The notes: generated by a model from the sequence alone, not told the origin. A DNA stretch of 64,000 bases from Conchiformibius sp. (GCA_029984035.1 JASBYJ010000002.1:62001-126000); one strand, 5' to 3'; counted from the first letter of the stretch, positions 46,588 through 54,865 are shown. Made by a program: numbers and translations.

Positions 46588-46621
46588 TGTTCCGCAATTA
46601 TAGCAGGTGTTCCGCAATTAT
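46588..46621. repeat. Direct repeat TGTTCCGCAATTAT, two copies 20 bases apart
   Basis: Copies at 46588-46601 and 46608-46621, just downstream of the integrase stop, which lies in copy 2. Two-turn phasing beside an integrase gene suggests arm-type or core recombination sites; not proven. Confidence 0.6.
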
Positions 46622-47679
46622 TTGTTTTTGGGTTCCAGCGGTTGGATGGCTTTGTCGCGGCGGATGTAGCGTTTGGTCATTTTGGTGTCGGTATGTCCTA
46701 ATTGCTGTTGGGCGGTTTCCAAGCTGTCGGCGCTTAGGTATTTGTCGGTGCCGCTTTTGGCGCGTAGGTCTCTGAATTGGCATTGTTTTAATTCTTCTTC
46801 CAGTTCGGGATGCTTGGCTATGGCGGCTCGGCGTATTTTGGCAAAGCGTTTGCCCATTGCATTAACCGTTAGGGTTTGTCCTCGCTTGTTGCTGAACAGG
46901 TAGGGGCTTGTCGGCTTGATTCTTTTGTCAATAATGGCTTTCAGGCTGCCTGAAACGGTAAAGCGTAATTGGGCTTGGGTTTTGTTTTGTTTGACGGACA
47001 AAATGCCGTCGCGGATATGATGCGTTTGTATTTTCAATACATCCGCAGGGCGCTGTCCAATCATGTAGGCGGTATCCATGATGTCTCGGGTGTCGGGGTC
47101 GGCGCATTCGTAGAGTATCTGATACAGATAATCTTCAATATAAGTATCTCGCGGCTTTTCGGTGTGGCGTTTGATGCCTTTTGCGGGATTGGGTCGGTCG
47201 GTGTATCCCCATTCTGCGGGTCCGCATAAAGTCCAAATGTGGCTGAATAGTGCGATTTCGCGGTTGGCGGCAACCGGTGCGTTTTTGCGCCATTTGAAAT
47301 AAATGTTAATGTGTTGCGCTTGGATTTCGTCTAAAGGTGCGGGGTTGGCTCCGCCGAAAAATTCCAATAGTTTGTTGAGTTGGTATTGGTTTTCGCGGGC
47401 GGTTTTGGGTTGTTTGCGGGGGAGAATCTCTTTTTTGTAGCGTGCGGCGGCGTGGGGAAAGGTGATGCGTTGGCTTTTGGGGATTTTTTCCATTTCCAGC
47501 CGGGTCCATTGGCGGACGGCGTTCAGATAATCGGTGCCTAGGGGGATTTCTTTTCTGTGTCCGTTCAGGTCTCGGCTTTCGTAAAAGTAGTAGATGACTA
47601 CTGCGCCGTTTTTGCGTTGGCGTTTGCGGGCGCGGATGCTTTTGGGGAGATTGTGGTTGACGGTGGCTTTGCGTCCCAT
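46618..47679 (-). CDS. Phage tyrosine-recombinase integrase
   Basis: 353 residues from the ATG at 47679, with AAGGAG seven bases upstream; the longer reading from 47886 has no such site. N-terminal arm-binding-like basic region (RKATVNHNLPKSIRARKRQRK), then a core-binding domain, then the catalytic domain. Arg I lies in YMIGQRPADVLKIQ, box II reads CQFRDLRAKSGTD, then QLGHTDTKMTKRYIR with the His and nucleophile Tyr. Box II has Arg where most integrases have His, a variant seen in some phage integrases. Sits at the left end of the prophage, pointing outward. Confidence 0.93.
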   Translation of the reverse strand: MGRKATVNHNLPKSIRARKRQRKNGAVVIYYFYESRDLNGHRKEIPLGTDYLNAVRQWTRLEMEKIPKSQRITFPHAAARYKKEILPRKQPKTARENQYQLNKLLEFFGGANPAPLDEIQAQHINIYFKWRKNAPVAANREIALFSHIWTLCGPAEWGYTDRPNPAKGIKRHTEKPRDTYIEDYLYQILYECADPDTRDIMDTAYMIGQRPADVLKIQTHHIRDGILSVKQNKTQAQLRFTVSGSLKAIIDKRIKPTSPYLFSNKRGQTLTVNAMGKRFAKIRRAAIAKHPELEEELKQCQFRDLRAKSGTDKYLSADSLETAQQQLGHTDTKMTKRYIRRDKAIQPLEPKNK

Positions 47680-47722
47680 GTTTTGCTCCTTGATAAGGTA
47701 AAAAACACGGGCTGTGCCGTGT

Positions 47723-47983
47723 TTAGGTGTTGATGTGGATATTGGGCTGCCAGGAAGTGGATGGTGCGGTTGAAGTAGGTAATGCGGCTTGGGTTTTGGG
47801 TTTGCCAACCAGTGTTTCTCTGGCAACGCGGGGATAGCCGCGTGCGTTTTCGTGAAAGGGTATGCCTTGCTCGCGTAGCTTCTCACGTTGCTTTTTTGCG
47901 GTTTTCCAACCGGTCAGGTCGCATAGTTCGGCATGGTTGAGAAAGGTGGTGCTGTGGGTTCGGGCGGTTTCGGGGATTTTCAT
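47723..47983 (-). CDS. DUF4224 protein, probable excisionase or regulator
   Basis: 86 residues. FLNHAELCDLTGWKTAKKQREKLREQGIPFHENARGYPRV is the DUF4224 pattern, a small winged-helix-like domain seen next to phage integrases. The tail (TQAALPTSTAPSTSWQPNIHI) is low-complexity. It lies 43 bases upstream of the integrase on the same strand, so both are likely expressed together. An excision role is inferred from place. Confidence 0.82.
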   Translation of the reverse strand: MKIPETARTHSTTFLNHAELCDLTGWKTAKKQREKLREQGIPFHENARGYPRVARETLVGKPKTQAALPTSTAPSTSWQPNIHINT

Positions 47984-48111
47984 GGAAGTTTCTTTCCAAT
48001 AGTATTCAAAACAGTTGTTTGTAATGCTTCATTGATGTGGCTGTGAGTTGGGGCTGTTTTTATTTTCTATAAAAAAAGCAGCCTGTTTAGGCTGCCTGAA
48101 AAAAGTGGTGT

Positions 48112-48372
48112 TTATTCTCGGTAGTGAAAGCGCAGGGCTATCAGCCACAAGCCTGCTTCATCGGCGCGGTAGACAATGCGGTGTTCGGTATTGATGCGGC
48201 GGCTGTAATAGCCGCTCAGGCTGTGTTTGAGCGGCTCGGGTTTGCCCAATCCTTCGAAAGGGTTGCGCTGCATATCTTTGATAAGGGCGTGGATGCGTTT
48301 GAGTACGGCTTTGTCGGTTTGCTGCCAATACAGATAGTCTTGCCAGGCATCATCGGTGAAATGCAGCATCAT
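48112..48372 (-). CDS. yoeB: YoeB-type mRNA interferase toxin
   Basis: 86 residues starting MMLHFTDDAWQDYLYWQQTDK. RelE/YoeB-superfamily, ribosome-dependent mRNA cleavage. The closing RRINTEHRIVYRADEAGLWLIALRFHYRE holds the conserved active-site Glu/Arg/His/Tyr set (EHRIVY, HY). The start overlaps the antitoxin stop (ATGA), standard for yefM-yoeB. Sits inside the prophage. Confidence 0.92.
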   Translation of the reverse strand: MMLHFTDDAWQDYLYWQQTDKAVLKRIHALIKDMQRNPFEGLGKPEPLKHSLSGYYSRRINTEHRIVYRADEAGLWLIALRFHYRE

Positions 48373-48620
48373 TCGATTAACTTCCGAACAGTGGCGCGTC
48401 CTGCTTCGATTTCGGCTATGCCGCGTGCCAAACGGGCTGCCATGGCGGGGTTGGACAGTAGATAGGCGGTTTCTACCAGTGAGTTGTATTCGTCTATATC
48501 CAGCAAAACGGCGGCAGACGAGCCCGAACGGGTAATCAGCACCGGCTCGGCATTGGCCGATACCCTGTCTAAAGTGGCTGCCATGTTTTTGCGGAAATCG
48601 GATGCGTGAACGGCAAACAT
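48369..48620 (-). CDS. yefM: YefM-type antitoxin
   Basis: 83 residues: MFAVHASDFRKNMAATLDRVSANAEPVLITRSGSSAAVLLDIDEYNSLVETAYLL is a Phd/YefM DNA-binding domain, followed by a toxin-binding tail (MAARLARGIAEIEAGRATVRKLIE). It neutralises YoeB and represses its own operon. GGAG lies upstream of the ATG at 48620. Confidence 0.92.
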   Translation of the reverse strand: MFAVHASDFRKNMAATLDRVSANAEPVLITRSGSSAAVLLDIDEYNSLVETAYLLSNPAMAARLARGIAEIEAGRATVRKLIE

Positions 48621-48796
48621 CAATCCATTCTCCTAATGAAGTGTACGTAATAATGTACAACAACCGGAGGCGGATGACAAGAGTGAAATAGAAAGGCAGC
48701 CCGCAGGCTGCCTGAAGGGTTAAACCTGATGCATCAGACAGGGGATTTTCGCGTCTTCATAGGGAAAGCCGACATAGTGTACCGCATGGCAGTAAG

Positions 48797-49258
48797 ATGG
48801 AGCCGCGCGGCAATACGGGGGCGGTGATGGAATGGGTGGCAAGCAAGGGGGTGGCGCGGGGCAAAAGCGGTTTGACGCAGGCGGAACGGCATGTGAATGC
48901 GGCGATGATTCAATGCCGTATCAACAGGCTTTTAAGCCGTTTTGAGCGTGCCGCCGTGGAATGCGCTTACGGGGAAATGCGAAATTTGTATGATGTGGCT
49001 TTGATGCTGCAAATCAATGATGTGGATAAGGGTTTGCATCTGCCGGCGGATTTGGCGGCGCATATTTACTCGAAGGGGCATTTGCCTTGCAAAGATGTGG
49101 TTTTGCAAAGGTATCATATCTCGCCGCGTACGTTTTACCGCCGCCTTAAAGCGGTCAAATCTTGGATTGCACGCTATGAACAGCAGGCGTTTTTGAAATT
49201 GGAACGGGATTTTGCCGATGCGGGGATTGTCGGTGTGGAATTTTTTATTTATGGTTAA
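48797..49258 (+). CDS. Phage DNA-binding regulator (antiterminator-like), 153 aa
   Basis: Helical protein ending in a helix-turn-helix (LQRYHISPRTFYRRLKAVKSWIARYEQQAF). The middle (INRLLSRFERAAVECAYGEMRNLYDVALML) resembles late-gene regulators of lambdoid and related phages (antiterminator Q-like), which would fit its place upstream of the terminase genes. The ribosome binding site is weak, and a second Met at residue 11 is possible. The antiterminator label is inference. Confidence 0.6.
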   Translation: MEPRGNTGAVMEWVASKGVARGKSGLTQAERHVNAAMIQCRINRLLSRFERAAVECAYGEMRNLYDVALMLQINDVDKGLHLPADLAAHIYSKGHLPCKDVVLQRYHISPRTFYRRLKAVKSWIARYEQQAFLKLERDFADAGIVGVEFFIYG

Positions 49259-49350
49259 AAAAGTTGGAGTCGGATAATCAATGTATAAATATCATTTATA
49301 AGATAAAAAGATGGTAGCATTGTCCTGGATATTTAGATATGGAGATGGCT

Positions 49351-49736
49351 ATGTTTAAAAAATTTTTCTTAGTATCAATGTCTTTAATAATAGCATCCGT
49401 GTCATTTGCAGGAACATTGACAAAAGATTTGTACCGTTCAGGAAATTCAAGCAGTCCATGCATGTACAACGTCAGAACGACTGACGTAACCATATTTAAA
49501 CAGGGCGGTGCGGATTGGGTCAGAGGCAGGCAAGGCGGGATTTCTACTACAAGCGTAGTGCCTGCCGACCCGAAAAATTGCTGGAAAATTCCTAGAGGTA
49601 CGGTGGTGTCGAACGATATTTATATTGTCAATGACAAGAATAATCATTGGGCATGGGCGCAGGCAAAAATATACCTTTGGCTGATTTTATCAAACTTATG
49701 GAAACAACCAACTCTAAATTTACCAAACTGAAATAA
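49351..49736 (+). pseudogene. Exported hypothetical protein, frameshifted near its 3' end
   Basis: MFKKFFLVSMSLIIASVSFAG is a clear signal peptide (GGAG before the ATG at 49351). The mature part has two Cys (SSPCMYN, PKNCWKI) and a WVRGRQGG segment. As written the frame ends at 49731 with an odd tail (KIYLWLILSNLWKQPTLNLPN). Two bases less at the TATA near 49670-49673 would give AAA ATA CCT and the far more protein-like IPLADFIKLMETTNSKFTKLK to a stop at 49736. I therefore suspect a recent 2-bp insertion or sequencing slip. Family unknown. Confidence 0.55.
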
Positions 49737-49748
49737 GAGTAACTGACG

Positions 49749-49943
49749 ATGGAAAAAATTACTTTAACATTATTGCCCAAACAATTGGCTTTTATAGAAC
49801 GTGCATTGGATAGTCAAATTAATGATTTCGAAAATAAGATTGCTTCCAACTCTTGCGATGAAGACGAGCTTTCCGATATGCAGAATGATTTGATTTTGAT
49901 GAAGCCTACCTTGGAAGATTTAAGAAAGGCTAAACCGCGATAA
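49749..49943 (+). CDS. Small acidic helical protein, 64 aa
   Basis: MEKITLTLLPKQLAFIERALDSQINDFENKI and DEDELSDMQNDLILMKPTLEDLRKA: two long amphipathic helices, strongly acidic. It directly follows the frameshifted exported-protein gene, 12 bases after the restored stop, and could be its partner or a chaperone. No family recognised. Confidence 0.6.
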   Translation: MEKITLTLLPKQLAFIERALDSQINDFENKIASNSCDEDELSDMQNDLILMKPTLEDLRKAKPR

Positions 49944-50082
49944 TGTTTGCAGTTGTCATTAACATTTGATAATGTGGCAGCTTTCCGGTATAAAAAGTGT
50001 ATATTTCGGAGAAAGCTGCGTAAAAAGCGGTTTTCTCCGTTTTGCTTTGCAAAGCAATTTATCTGAAACGATTAAAAAACAA

Positions 50083-50114
50083 AAGCCGTTGAGCGGGAAC
50101 TCAGCGGCTTTTTT
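50083..50114 (+). terminator. Intrinsic terminator
   Basis: AAGCCGTTGAG and CTCAGCGGCTT pair (one G-T wobble) around CGGGAA, followed by TTTT. It ends the 49.3-49.9 kb transcript. A second weaker hairpin lies at about 50014-50033. Confidence 0.88.
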
Positions 50115-50193
50115 GTATTTAACCCTTTATCGCACAAAGGATTAAAGATGTATGAAGTATAACCGAAAACACCAAGTAAGGGCAGATGGAAAA

Positions 50194-50310
50194 ATGAATG
50201 CACAAGATGCCCGGATTGTCGGTAAGAGATTGGCCGATGCGGCTGTGATTTTTGCTACATTGACGGGATTGGCGGCCGTGCTTGCTGCTGTGGCGCAGTT
50301 TGTGAAGTAG
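50194..50310 (+). CDS. Small phage membrane protein, 38 aa
   Basis: Short ORF read by eye: MNAQDARIVGKRLADAAVIFATLTG followed by LAAVLAAVAQFVK. One hydrophobic helix over residues 16-37 with a basic N-terminal face. GGA lies five bases before the ATG. Placed just upstream of the terminase small subunit, where some phages encode holin-like or accessory membrane peptides. Function uncertain. Confidence 0.5.
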   Translation: MNAQDARIVGKRLADAAVIFATLTGLAAVLAAVAQFVK

Positions 50311-50331
50311 ATTTCATCGCGGCCAATTCTT

Positions 50332-50367
50332 TTCAGGCAGCCTGAAGCTGTCTTTTTTGTATCCGCT
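50332..50367 (+). terminator. Copy 1 of a 36-bp DUS-terminator repeat
   Basis: GGCAGC, loop CTGAA, GCTGTC, then TTTTTT and GTATCCGCT. Differs from the copy at 57223-57258 at two positions. Forms a short terminator before terS. Confidence 0.75.
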
Positions 50368-50383
50368 TTTCAAGGAAACCCTT

Positions 50384-50797
50384 ATGGGCGAAACCAGTAA
50401 ACGCCCTGTCGGGCGGCCAAGCCGATACAATGCAGAACAGGCCGGAGAAATATGCCGCTTGATTGCGCAAGGCCTGAGTTTGCGCGAGATTTGCACGCGC
50501 AAAGAGATGCCCGCATCCGGCACGGTGTACCGCTGGCTGGCGGAATATCCCGAATTTCAGGAGCAGTACGCGCGCGCACGCGAGGAGCAGGCAGACGGGT
50601 TTGCCGAAGAAGTGCTGGCGATTGCCGACCGCTGTCCGCCCGAAACGGGCGAAGTCGCCAAAGCCAAGCTGCAAATCGATGTCAGAAAATGGATTGCCGC
50701 CAAACTGGCGCCGAAAAAATACGGCGACAGATTGGACCTGTCCGCAGATATGCGCGTTAAAGTGGAAACCCGCCCGCTGGAAGATATTTTTCATTAG
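50384..50797 (+). CDS. terS: Phage terminase small subunit
   Basis: 137 residues from the ATG at 50384 (AAGGAAA upstream). RPVGRPSRYNAEQAGEICRLIAQGLSLREICTRKEMPASGTVYRWLAEYPEFQEQYARA is a helix-turn-helix of the terminase-small-subunit type that recognises the phage pac or cos site. The C-terminal half (VAKAKLQIDVRKWIAAKLAPKKYGDRL) matches many Neisseria and Burkholderia prophage TerS. terL follows five bases later. Confidence 0.9.
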   Translation: MGETSKRPVGRPSRYNAEQAGEICRLIAQGLSLREICTRKEMPASGTVYRWLAEYPEFQEQYARAREEQADGFAEEVLAIADRCPPETGEVAKAKLQIDVRKWIAAKLAPKKYGDRLDLSADMRVKVETRPLEDIFH

Positions 50798-50802
50798 AGA
50801 TT

Positions 50803-52152
50803 ATGGCCAATCCTTATTTCAAACCGCTGATAAATAAAGCCAGATACAAAGTGCTTTACGGCGGCAGGGGCAGCGGCAAATCTTATTTTCTGGCGGAGCT
50901 GGCGGTCGAAGTCGCCCGCCGTATCGATACGGTGATTTTATGCGCCCGCGAATTTCAAGGCTCGCTGGACGATTCGGTTTACCAGCTGTTGGTGGAAACC
51001 ATAGACCGTTTGGGCTATACGGCGGAATTCGACATACTGAAATCCACCATTACCCATTTGGGCACGGGGGCGAAATTTGTTTTTTACGGCATTAAAAACA
51101 ACGTTACCAAGATTAAATCCATTCAGGGGGTCGGCATCTGCTGGGTGGAGGAAGCCGAAGCCGTTACCAAAAACTCGTGGGATGTGTTAATCCCGTCTAT
51201 CCGCGGCGACAAACATGCGGAAATCTGGGTGAGCTTCAACCCCAAAAACATACTGGACGACACCTATCAGCGCTTTATCGTCCGTCCGCCCCAAGACAGC
51301 ATTGTTTTAAAAGCCAATTACGATGTCAATCCGCATTTTGCCGATACGCCCCTGTTGGCGGATATGCTCGAATGCAAAGAGCGCGATGACGATTTATACC
51401 GCCATATCTGGCTGGGTGAGCCGGTGGCCGACAGCGAAACGGCGATTATCAAACCCAGCTGGATTGAAGCCGCAGTCAACGCCCATGTCAAATTGGGCTT
51501 TCAGGCAGCCGGACAGCGGATATTGGGCTTTGACGTTGCCGATGAAGGCGAAGATGCCAACGCTACCGTTTTGCGGCACGGTTCGGTTGTGCTGGATATG
51601 GAGCAATGGCGCGGCCAAGACGTGATTTATTCCGCCGACAAGGCCTATCTGTACAGCCAAGAACACCATATCGACAAAATCGTTTACGACAGTATCGGCG
51701 TCGGCGCGGGCGTGAAAGCCCAATTCCGGCGCAAAACCGGCAAAGTGCAAACCATAGGCTTTAACGCGGGCGGCGCGGTGTACAAGCCCGAAGCCAAATA
51801 CACCGACGACAAAAAGAACAAAGATATGTTCGCCAACATCAAAGCGCAGGCATGGTGGGCGGTGCGCGACAGATTTTACAAAACCTGGCGTGCCCTCGAG
51901 CATGGCGACCGATACCCCGTTGACGAATTAATCAGCCTGTCGGCAGATATAAAAGACTTGGAATACCTGAAAGCAGAATTGAGCCGCCCCCGTGTCGATT
52001 ACGACCAAAACGGCCGCGTCAAAACCGAAAGCAAGAAAGACATGAAAAAGCGCGGCATACCCAGCCCGAACAGAGCCGATGCGCTGGTGATGGCATTCGC
52101 ACCGATACAGAGCGGCTTGAACATCAACCCCAAGATACTGAGCGGAATATGA
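50803..52152 (+). CDS. terL: Phage terminase large subunit
   Basis: DNA-packaging ATPase/nuclease. 449 residues, PBSX-like. Walker A YGGRGSGKSYFLAEL at the N-terminus, Walker B VGICWVEEAEAV, then the nuclease domain beginning LGFDVADEGEDANATV (first acidic residue), VYDSIGVGAGVKAQF and the acidic cluster near DALVMAF. It appears full length. The portal gene overlaps its stop (ATGA). A DUS in frame encodes FQAAG near residue 230. Confidence 0.95.
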   Translation: MANPYFKPLINKARYKVLYGGRGSGKSYFLAELAVEVARRIDTVILCAREFQGSLDDSVYQLLVETIDRLGYTAEFDILKSTITHLGTGAKFVFYGIKNNVTKIKSIQGVGICWVEEAEAVTKNSWDVLIPSIRGDKHAEIWVSFNPKNILDDTYQRFIVRPPQDSIVLKANYDVNPHFADTPLLADMLECKERDDDLYRHIWLGEPVADSETAIIKPSWIEAAVNAHVKLGFQAAGQRILGFDVADEGEDANATVLRHGSVVLDMEQWRGQDVIYSADKAYLYSQEHHIDKIVYDSIGVGAGVKAQFRRKTGKVQTIGFNAGGAVYKPEAKYTDDKKNKDMFANIKAQAWWAVRDRFYKTWRALEHGDRYPVDELISLSADIKDLEYLKAELSRPRVDYDQNGRVKTESKKDMKKRGIPSPNRADALVMAFAPIQSGLNINPKILSGI

Positions 52153-52946
52153 GCAAGCATCAAAAAACCAAAGGCAGACGCAAAGGCCTGAACAGCCAAG
52201 CCATGCAGAGAGCCGTTTTCAGGCAGCCTGAAAAAGTGCGGCCGGTTTACGGATTGGATATGCCCGAACTCCCGTCATGCGTCCGCCCGAATCATGCCAT
52301 AGCGATGGACGGCAGCCCCTTAGGAAACTTCGGGGCTGATTTCTTTTGGGGGACGGGATTTGTCGGTTATCCGCGCTTGGCCGAATTGGCGCAGATTGCC
52401 GAATACCGCAGCGTAACCGAGACCACCGCCAACGAAATGACCCGCCAATGGATAGAGATTAAATCCCAAGGCGGACAAGACAACAGCGAAGCCGTCAGAC
52501 AGATTGAAGAATGCCTCGAGAGCTTAAATGCCCGCAGCATTTTCAGAAAAGCGATAGAAGCAGACGGCTTTTTCGGGCGCGGCCAAATCCTCATCAACAT
52601 CAAAGGACACGAAAACAAGCAAGACACCCCCTTGCTGCTGACCGACAAAACCATACAAAAAGGCAGCCTCAAAAGCCTGGTCAATATCGAGCCGATGTGG
52701 ACTTCCCCCGCCGTCTATAACGCAACCGACCCCGCGGCAAAAGATTTTTACCGGCCCAAGTCATGGTATGTCATGGGGCGGGAAATCCACGCAAACAGAA
52801 TGTTCACGCTGGTATCCCGTCCCGTTCCCGACATGCTCAAGCCCGCCTACAACTTCGGCGGCGTCAGCATGAGCCAACTGATGATGCCGTATGCGGCGGC
52901 GGGCATGCAGGACAGAATAGGCGAATACAATTACGGCATGGAGTAA
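52149..52946 (+). pseudogene. Phage portal protein (DUF1073 family), C-terminally truncated
   Basis: 265 residues, while DUF1073 portal proteins are usually over 400. The N-terminal and central parts are recognisable (PNHAIAMDGSPLGNFGADFFWGTGFVGYPRLAELAQIAEYRSVTETTANEMTRQWIEI, VSRPVPDMLKPAYNFGGVSMSQLMMPY). The expected C-terminal half is missing and the protein ends abruptly in AAAGMQDRIGEYNYGME. A strong hairpin follows at once. The break marks loss of the downstream head and tail genes. Confidence 0.85.
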
Positions 52947-52960
52947 ATTCTCATTGATGG

Positions 52961-52996
52961 GTTAAGTTTCATGGGCTTATAATCATGAAACTTAAC
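52961..52996. terminator. 13-bp perfect hairpin after the truncated portal
   Basis: GTTAAGTTTCATG, ten-base loop GGCTTATAAT, CATGAAACTTAAC, then TTGTTTTGC. Could terminate in either direction; it separates phage packaging genes from the cargo block. Confidence 0.7.
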
Positions 52997-53094
52997 TTGT
53001 TTTGCAGATGCTGAGAAATAAAAAAACAGTAAAGAACCTGTCAAAATAAAAAATCAATCAATACTCCTTTGAATTTTTAGAAAGTATTCTAAAG

Positions 53095-53355
53095 ATGAAA
53101 ATTAAAGAAATCTTACTGGCGGCGTTATTAATATGCTTGTCTGTTAATGCGTCAGCATTAACCTATCCGTCAGATTGTAAGAACAAAACACTTGAACGTG
53201 CTGCTAAGAAAAACGGCTGTTCTATTCAAGAAGGAAAAGGTCATAAGTTGGTATTCAAAAACGACAATAAGATTACCGAAATCCCAAATAGCGTTAAAAG
53301 TAATAACACTTGTCGTGCCATTATTAAGGTTTTGAATGAACAATGCGGTGGTTGA
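53095..53355 (+). CDS. Exported HicA-like protein, 86 aa
   Basis: MKIKEILLAALLICLSVNASA is a signal peptide (likely cut after Ala 21). The mature 65 residues read LERAAKKNGCSIQEGKGHKLVFKNDNKITEIPNSVKSNNTCRAIIKVLNEQC, the order of the HicA mRNA-interferase fold: helix, a Gly-His strand (GKGHKLVF, His 50, where HicA has GSHH), a hydrophobic strand and a final helix. Cysteines 28, 42, 73 and 84 could form two disulfides, fitting export. A HicB partner is absent. It overlaps the next gene by 13 bases. Whether it still acts on RNA is unknown. Confidence 0.7.
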   Translation: MKIKEILLAALLICLSVNASALTYPSDCKNKTLERAAKKNGCSIQEGKGHKLVFKNDNKITEIPNSVKSNNTCRAIIKVLNEQCGG

Positions 53356-53900
53356 AATTGTGGACTGTACGCCCTGAGAATGATTTTTTTCTCTTGGAAA
53401 AACAAAGTGTTTATCGTACAAATGAAAATCTTGTTCCTAGTCACAGACTAGAGCCATATTACTGGATAGCTGAAGAATTACGCAAAAAAGTACCACCGCC
53501 GACGGGTGTGGGTTTGCCGGTTTGGGCGTGGTATCGGGCACACGGCTTAAATCAGATGAAACCTGATTTACGGAGAAAAGGTCATTTGCAGCATGGTGAA
53601 CGTGGCGTAAGAATAGAATTTAATGCGCCTGAGGATTTGGTTTTATTAAGTAGTTTTGATAGTTGGCATGCAGTATTGAATAATCATTGTCTTGCGCTTG
53701 ATGACAGTGAATACGATTATTATCAGAACTTGGAGCAGACTTGCCCCAAAGATATTTTTGAAAAAATCAAAAAAGAAAGTTGGTTGAAAATCTTTAATTT
53801 GGATTTGTTGGAGAATCCGGATACCTATGAAATCCAGGCCATATTATGGGAGTTAAAAATCGAATGGGTCAATAAAGTTGATTTTTTTATTGCCCGTTAA
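53343..53900 (+). CDS. DUF3841 protein
   Basis: 185 residues starting MRWLKLWTVRPENDFFLLEK, with PPTGVGLPVWAWYRAHG and the late WELKIEWV, the DUF3841 pattern. No signal peptide, so presumably cytoplasmic. It starts 13 bases inside the HicA-like gene, indicating coupled expression. DUF3841 is uncharacterised. It is AT-rich relative to the host genes. Confidence 0.8.
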   Translation: MRWLKLWTVRPENDFFLLEKQSVYRTNENLVPSHRLEPYYWIAEELRKKVPPPTGVGLPVWAWYRAHGLNQMKPDLRRKGHLQHGERGVRIEFNAPEDLVLLSSFDSWHAVLNNHCLALDDSEYDYYQNLEQTCPKDIFEKIKKESWLKIFNLDLLENPDTYEIQAILWELKIEWVNKVDFFIAR

Positions 53901-53925
53901 GTTCAATAGGATTATGAGGAAAAAC

Positions 53926-54306
53926 ATGATGAAAGCTGTAATGGGTGCCTTACTGCTGCTGCCTGCGTTGGCATTGGCTGACGGTATTTGTACTAATGCG
54001 GAAAGTGTTCCCGAATTCAACATATGTGCTATGGAATACCACGAAAAAGCGTTTAACCGTCTCACTAAAACCTATAATCAGGCATTGCGCAAAGCCCGCG
54101 ACAGCGGCATGAGCGATGACAACGGTATCGATGCCGAGACCTATTTGAAAGAATCCCAAAAGCTGTGGTGGAAGTTTAAAGAACTCGACTGTCTGTCGCC
54201 TGTATGGAATTTCGGCAGCACGGCAATAGGAGCCAAAGAAATTTGCGAAGCCGACAAAGCCTATGCCAGAGAAAAAGACCTGCGTAAGAATTATTTGTCT
54301 GATTGA
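53926..54306 (+). CDS. LprI-like (DUF1311) exported protein 1
   Basis: 126 residues. MMKAVMGALLLLPALALADG is a signal peptide; AGGA lies six bases before the ATG at 53926. The mature part has the Cys pattern and helices of lysozyme-inhibitor LprI-like proteins (CAMEYHEKAFNRLTKTYNQALRKARD, LKESQKLWWKFKELDCLSPVW, KEICEADKAYAREKDLRK). LprI homologues bind c-type lysozyme, but many DUF1311 proteins are uncharacterised. First of two tandem members. Confidence 0.78.
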   Translation: MMKAVMGALLLLPALALADGICTNAESVPEFNICAMEYHEKAFNRLTKTYNQALRKARDSGMSDDNGIDAETYLKESQKLWWKFKELDCLSPVWNFGSTAIGAKEICEADKAYAREKDLRKNYLSD

Positions 54307-54336
54307 TGCCGTTGCCGAAGTGTATGGTGGTTTAAA

Positions 54337-54681
54337 ATGAAAAAACTGATATTTGCCGCTATTTTTGCCGTAGCATCATCATCTGCTTTGGCTTCCGCTT
54401 GTGAAAATTTGCCTGAATACCAAATGATTGAATGTGCAGATGAAGAAGAAAAGCAAGCAGTGGAAGAGCTGACAAAGGTGTATTGGGAAATTATCCGCGA
54501 TGCCGATGATGCTTATGCAGCGCATTTCCTGAAAACGGCACGTTTGTGGCGCGAATATATCGAACATGAATGCTCCCCTCCACATGGGGCGGTGTCGGTT
54601 GGCGGGTTGGCCTATATTAAAATGTGTCAAAACGCAGCCATCAAAGAAAGGGTTCGAGAATTGCGCGCAAGGCGGAACTGA
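54337..54681 (+). CDS. LprI-like (DUF1311) exported protein 2
   Basis: 114 residues. MKKLIFAAIFAVASSSALASA is a signal peptide. The mature part repeats the layout of the preceding gene (ECADEEEKQAVEELTKVYWEII, FLKTARLWREYIEHEC, MCQNAAIKERVREL) but is shorter and diverged, so it is an old duplication or a separately acquired paralogue. It lies 30 bases after the first copy. Confidence 0.72.
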   Translation: MKKLIFAAIFAVASSSALASACENLPEYQMIECADEEEKQAVEELTKVYWEIIRDADDAYAAHFLKTARLWREYIEHECSPPHGAVSVGGLAYIKMCQNAAIKERVRELRARRN

Positions 54682-54865
54682 ACTACTTGGGAATCATCGG
54701 CCTGAGTATTAAAGTCTCTCCATGAAATGGAGCATGATAATGATATGCCATTTAAATTTCGCAAATCATTTAAAATCTTGCCCGGTATCAGGTTGAATGT
54801 CGGTAAAAAACAGCCAGCCTGCCGATTTCCCACTGCAAAACAAACTTGACAAGGATGTAGGAAAC

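Noticed and set aside
49660..49736. Programmed ribosomal frameshift
   Set aside because: There is no slippery heptamer or downstream pseudoknot; a simple indel explains it better.
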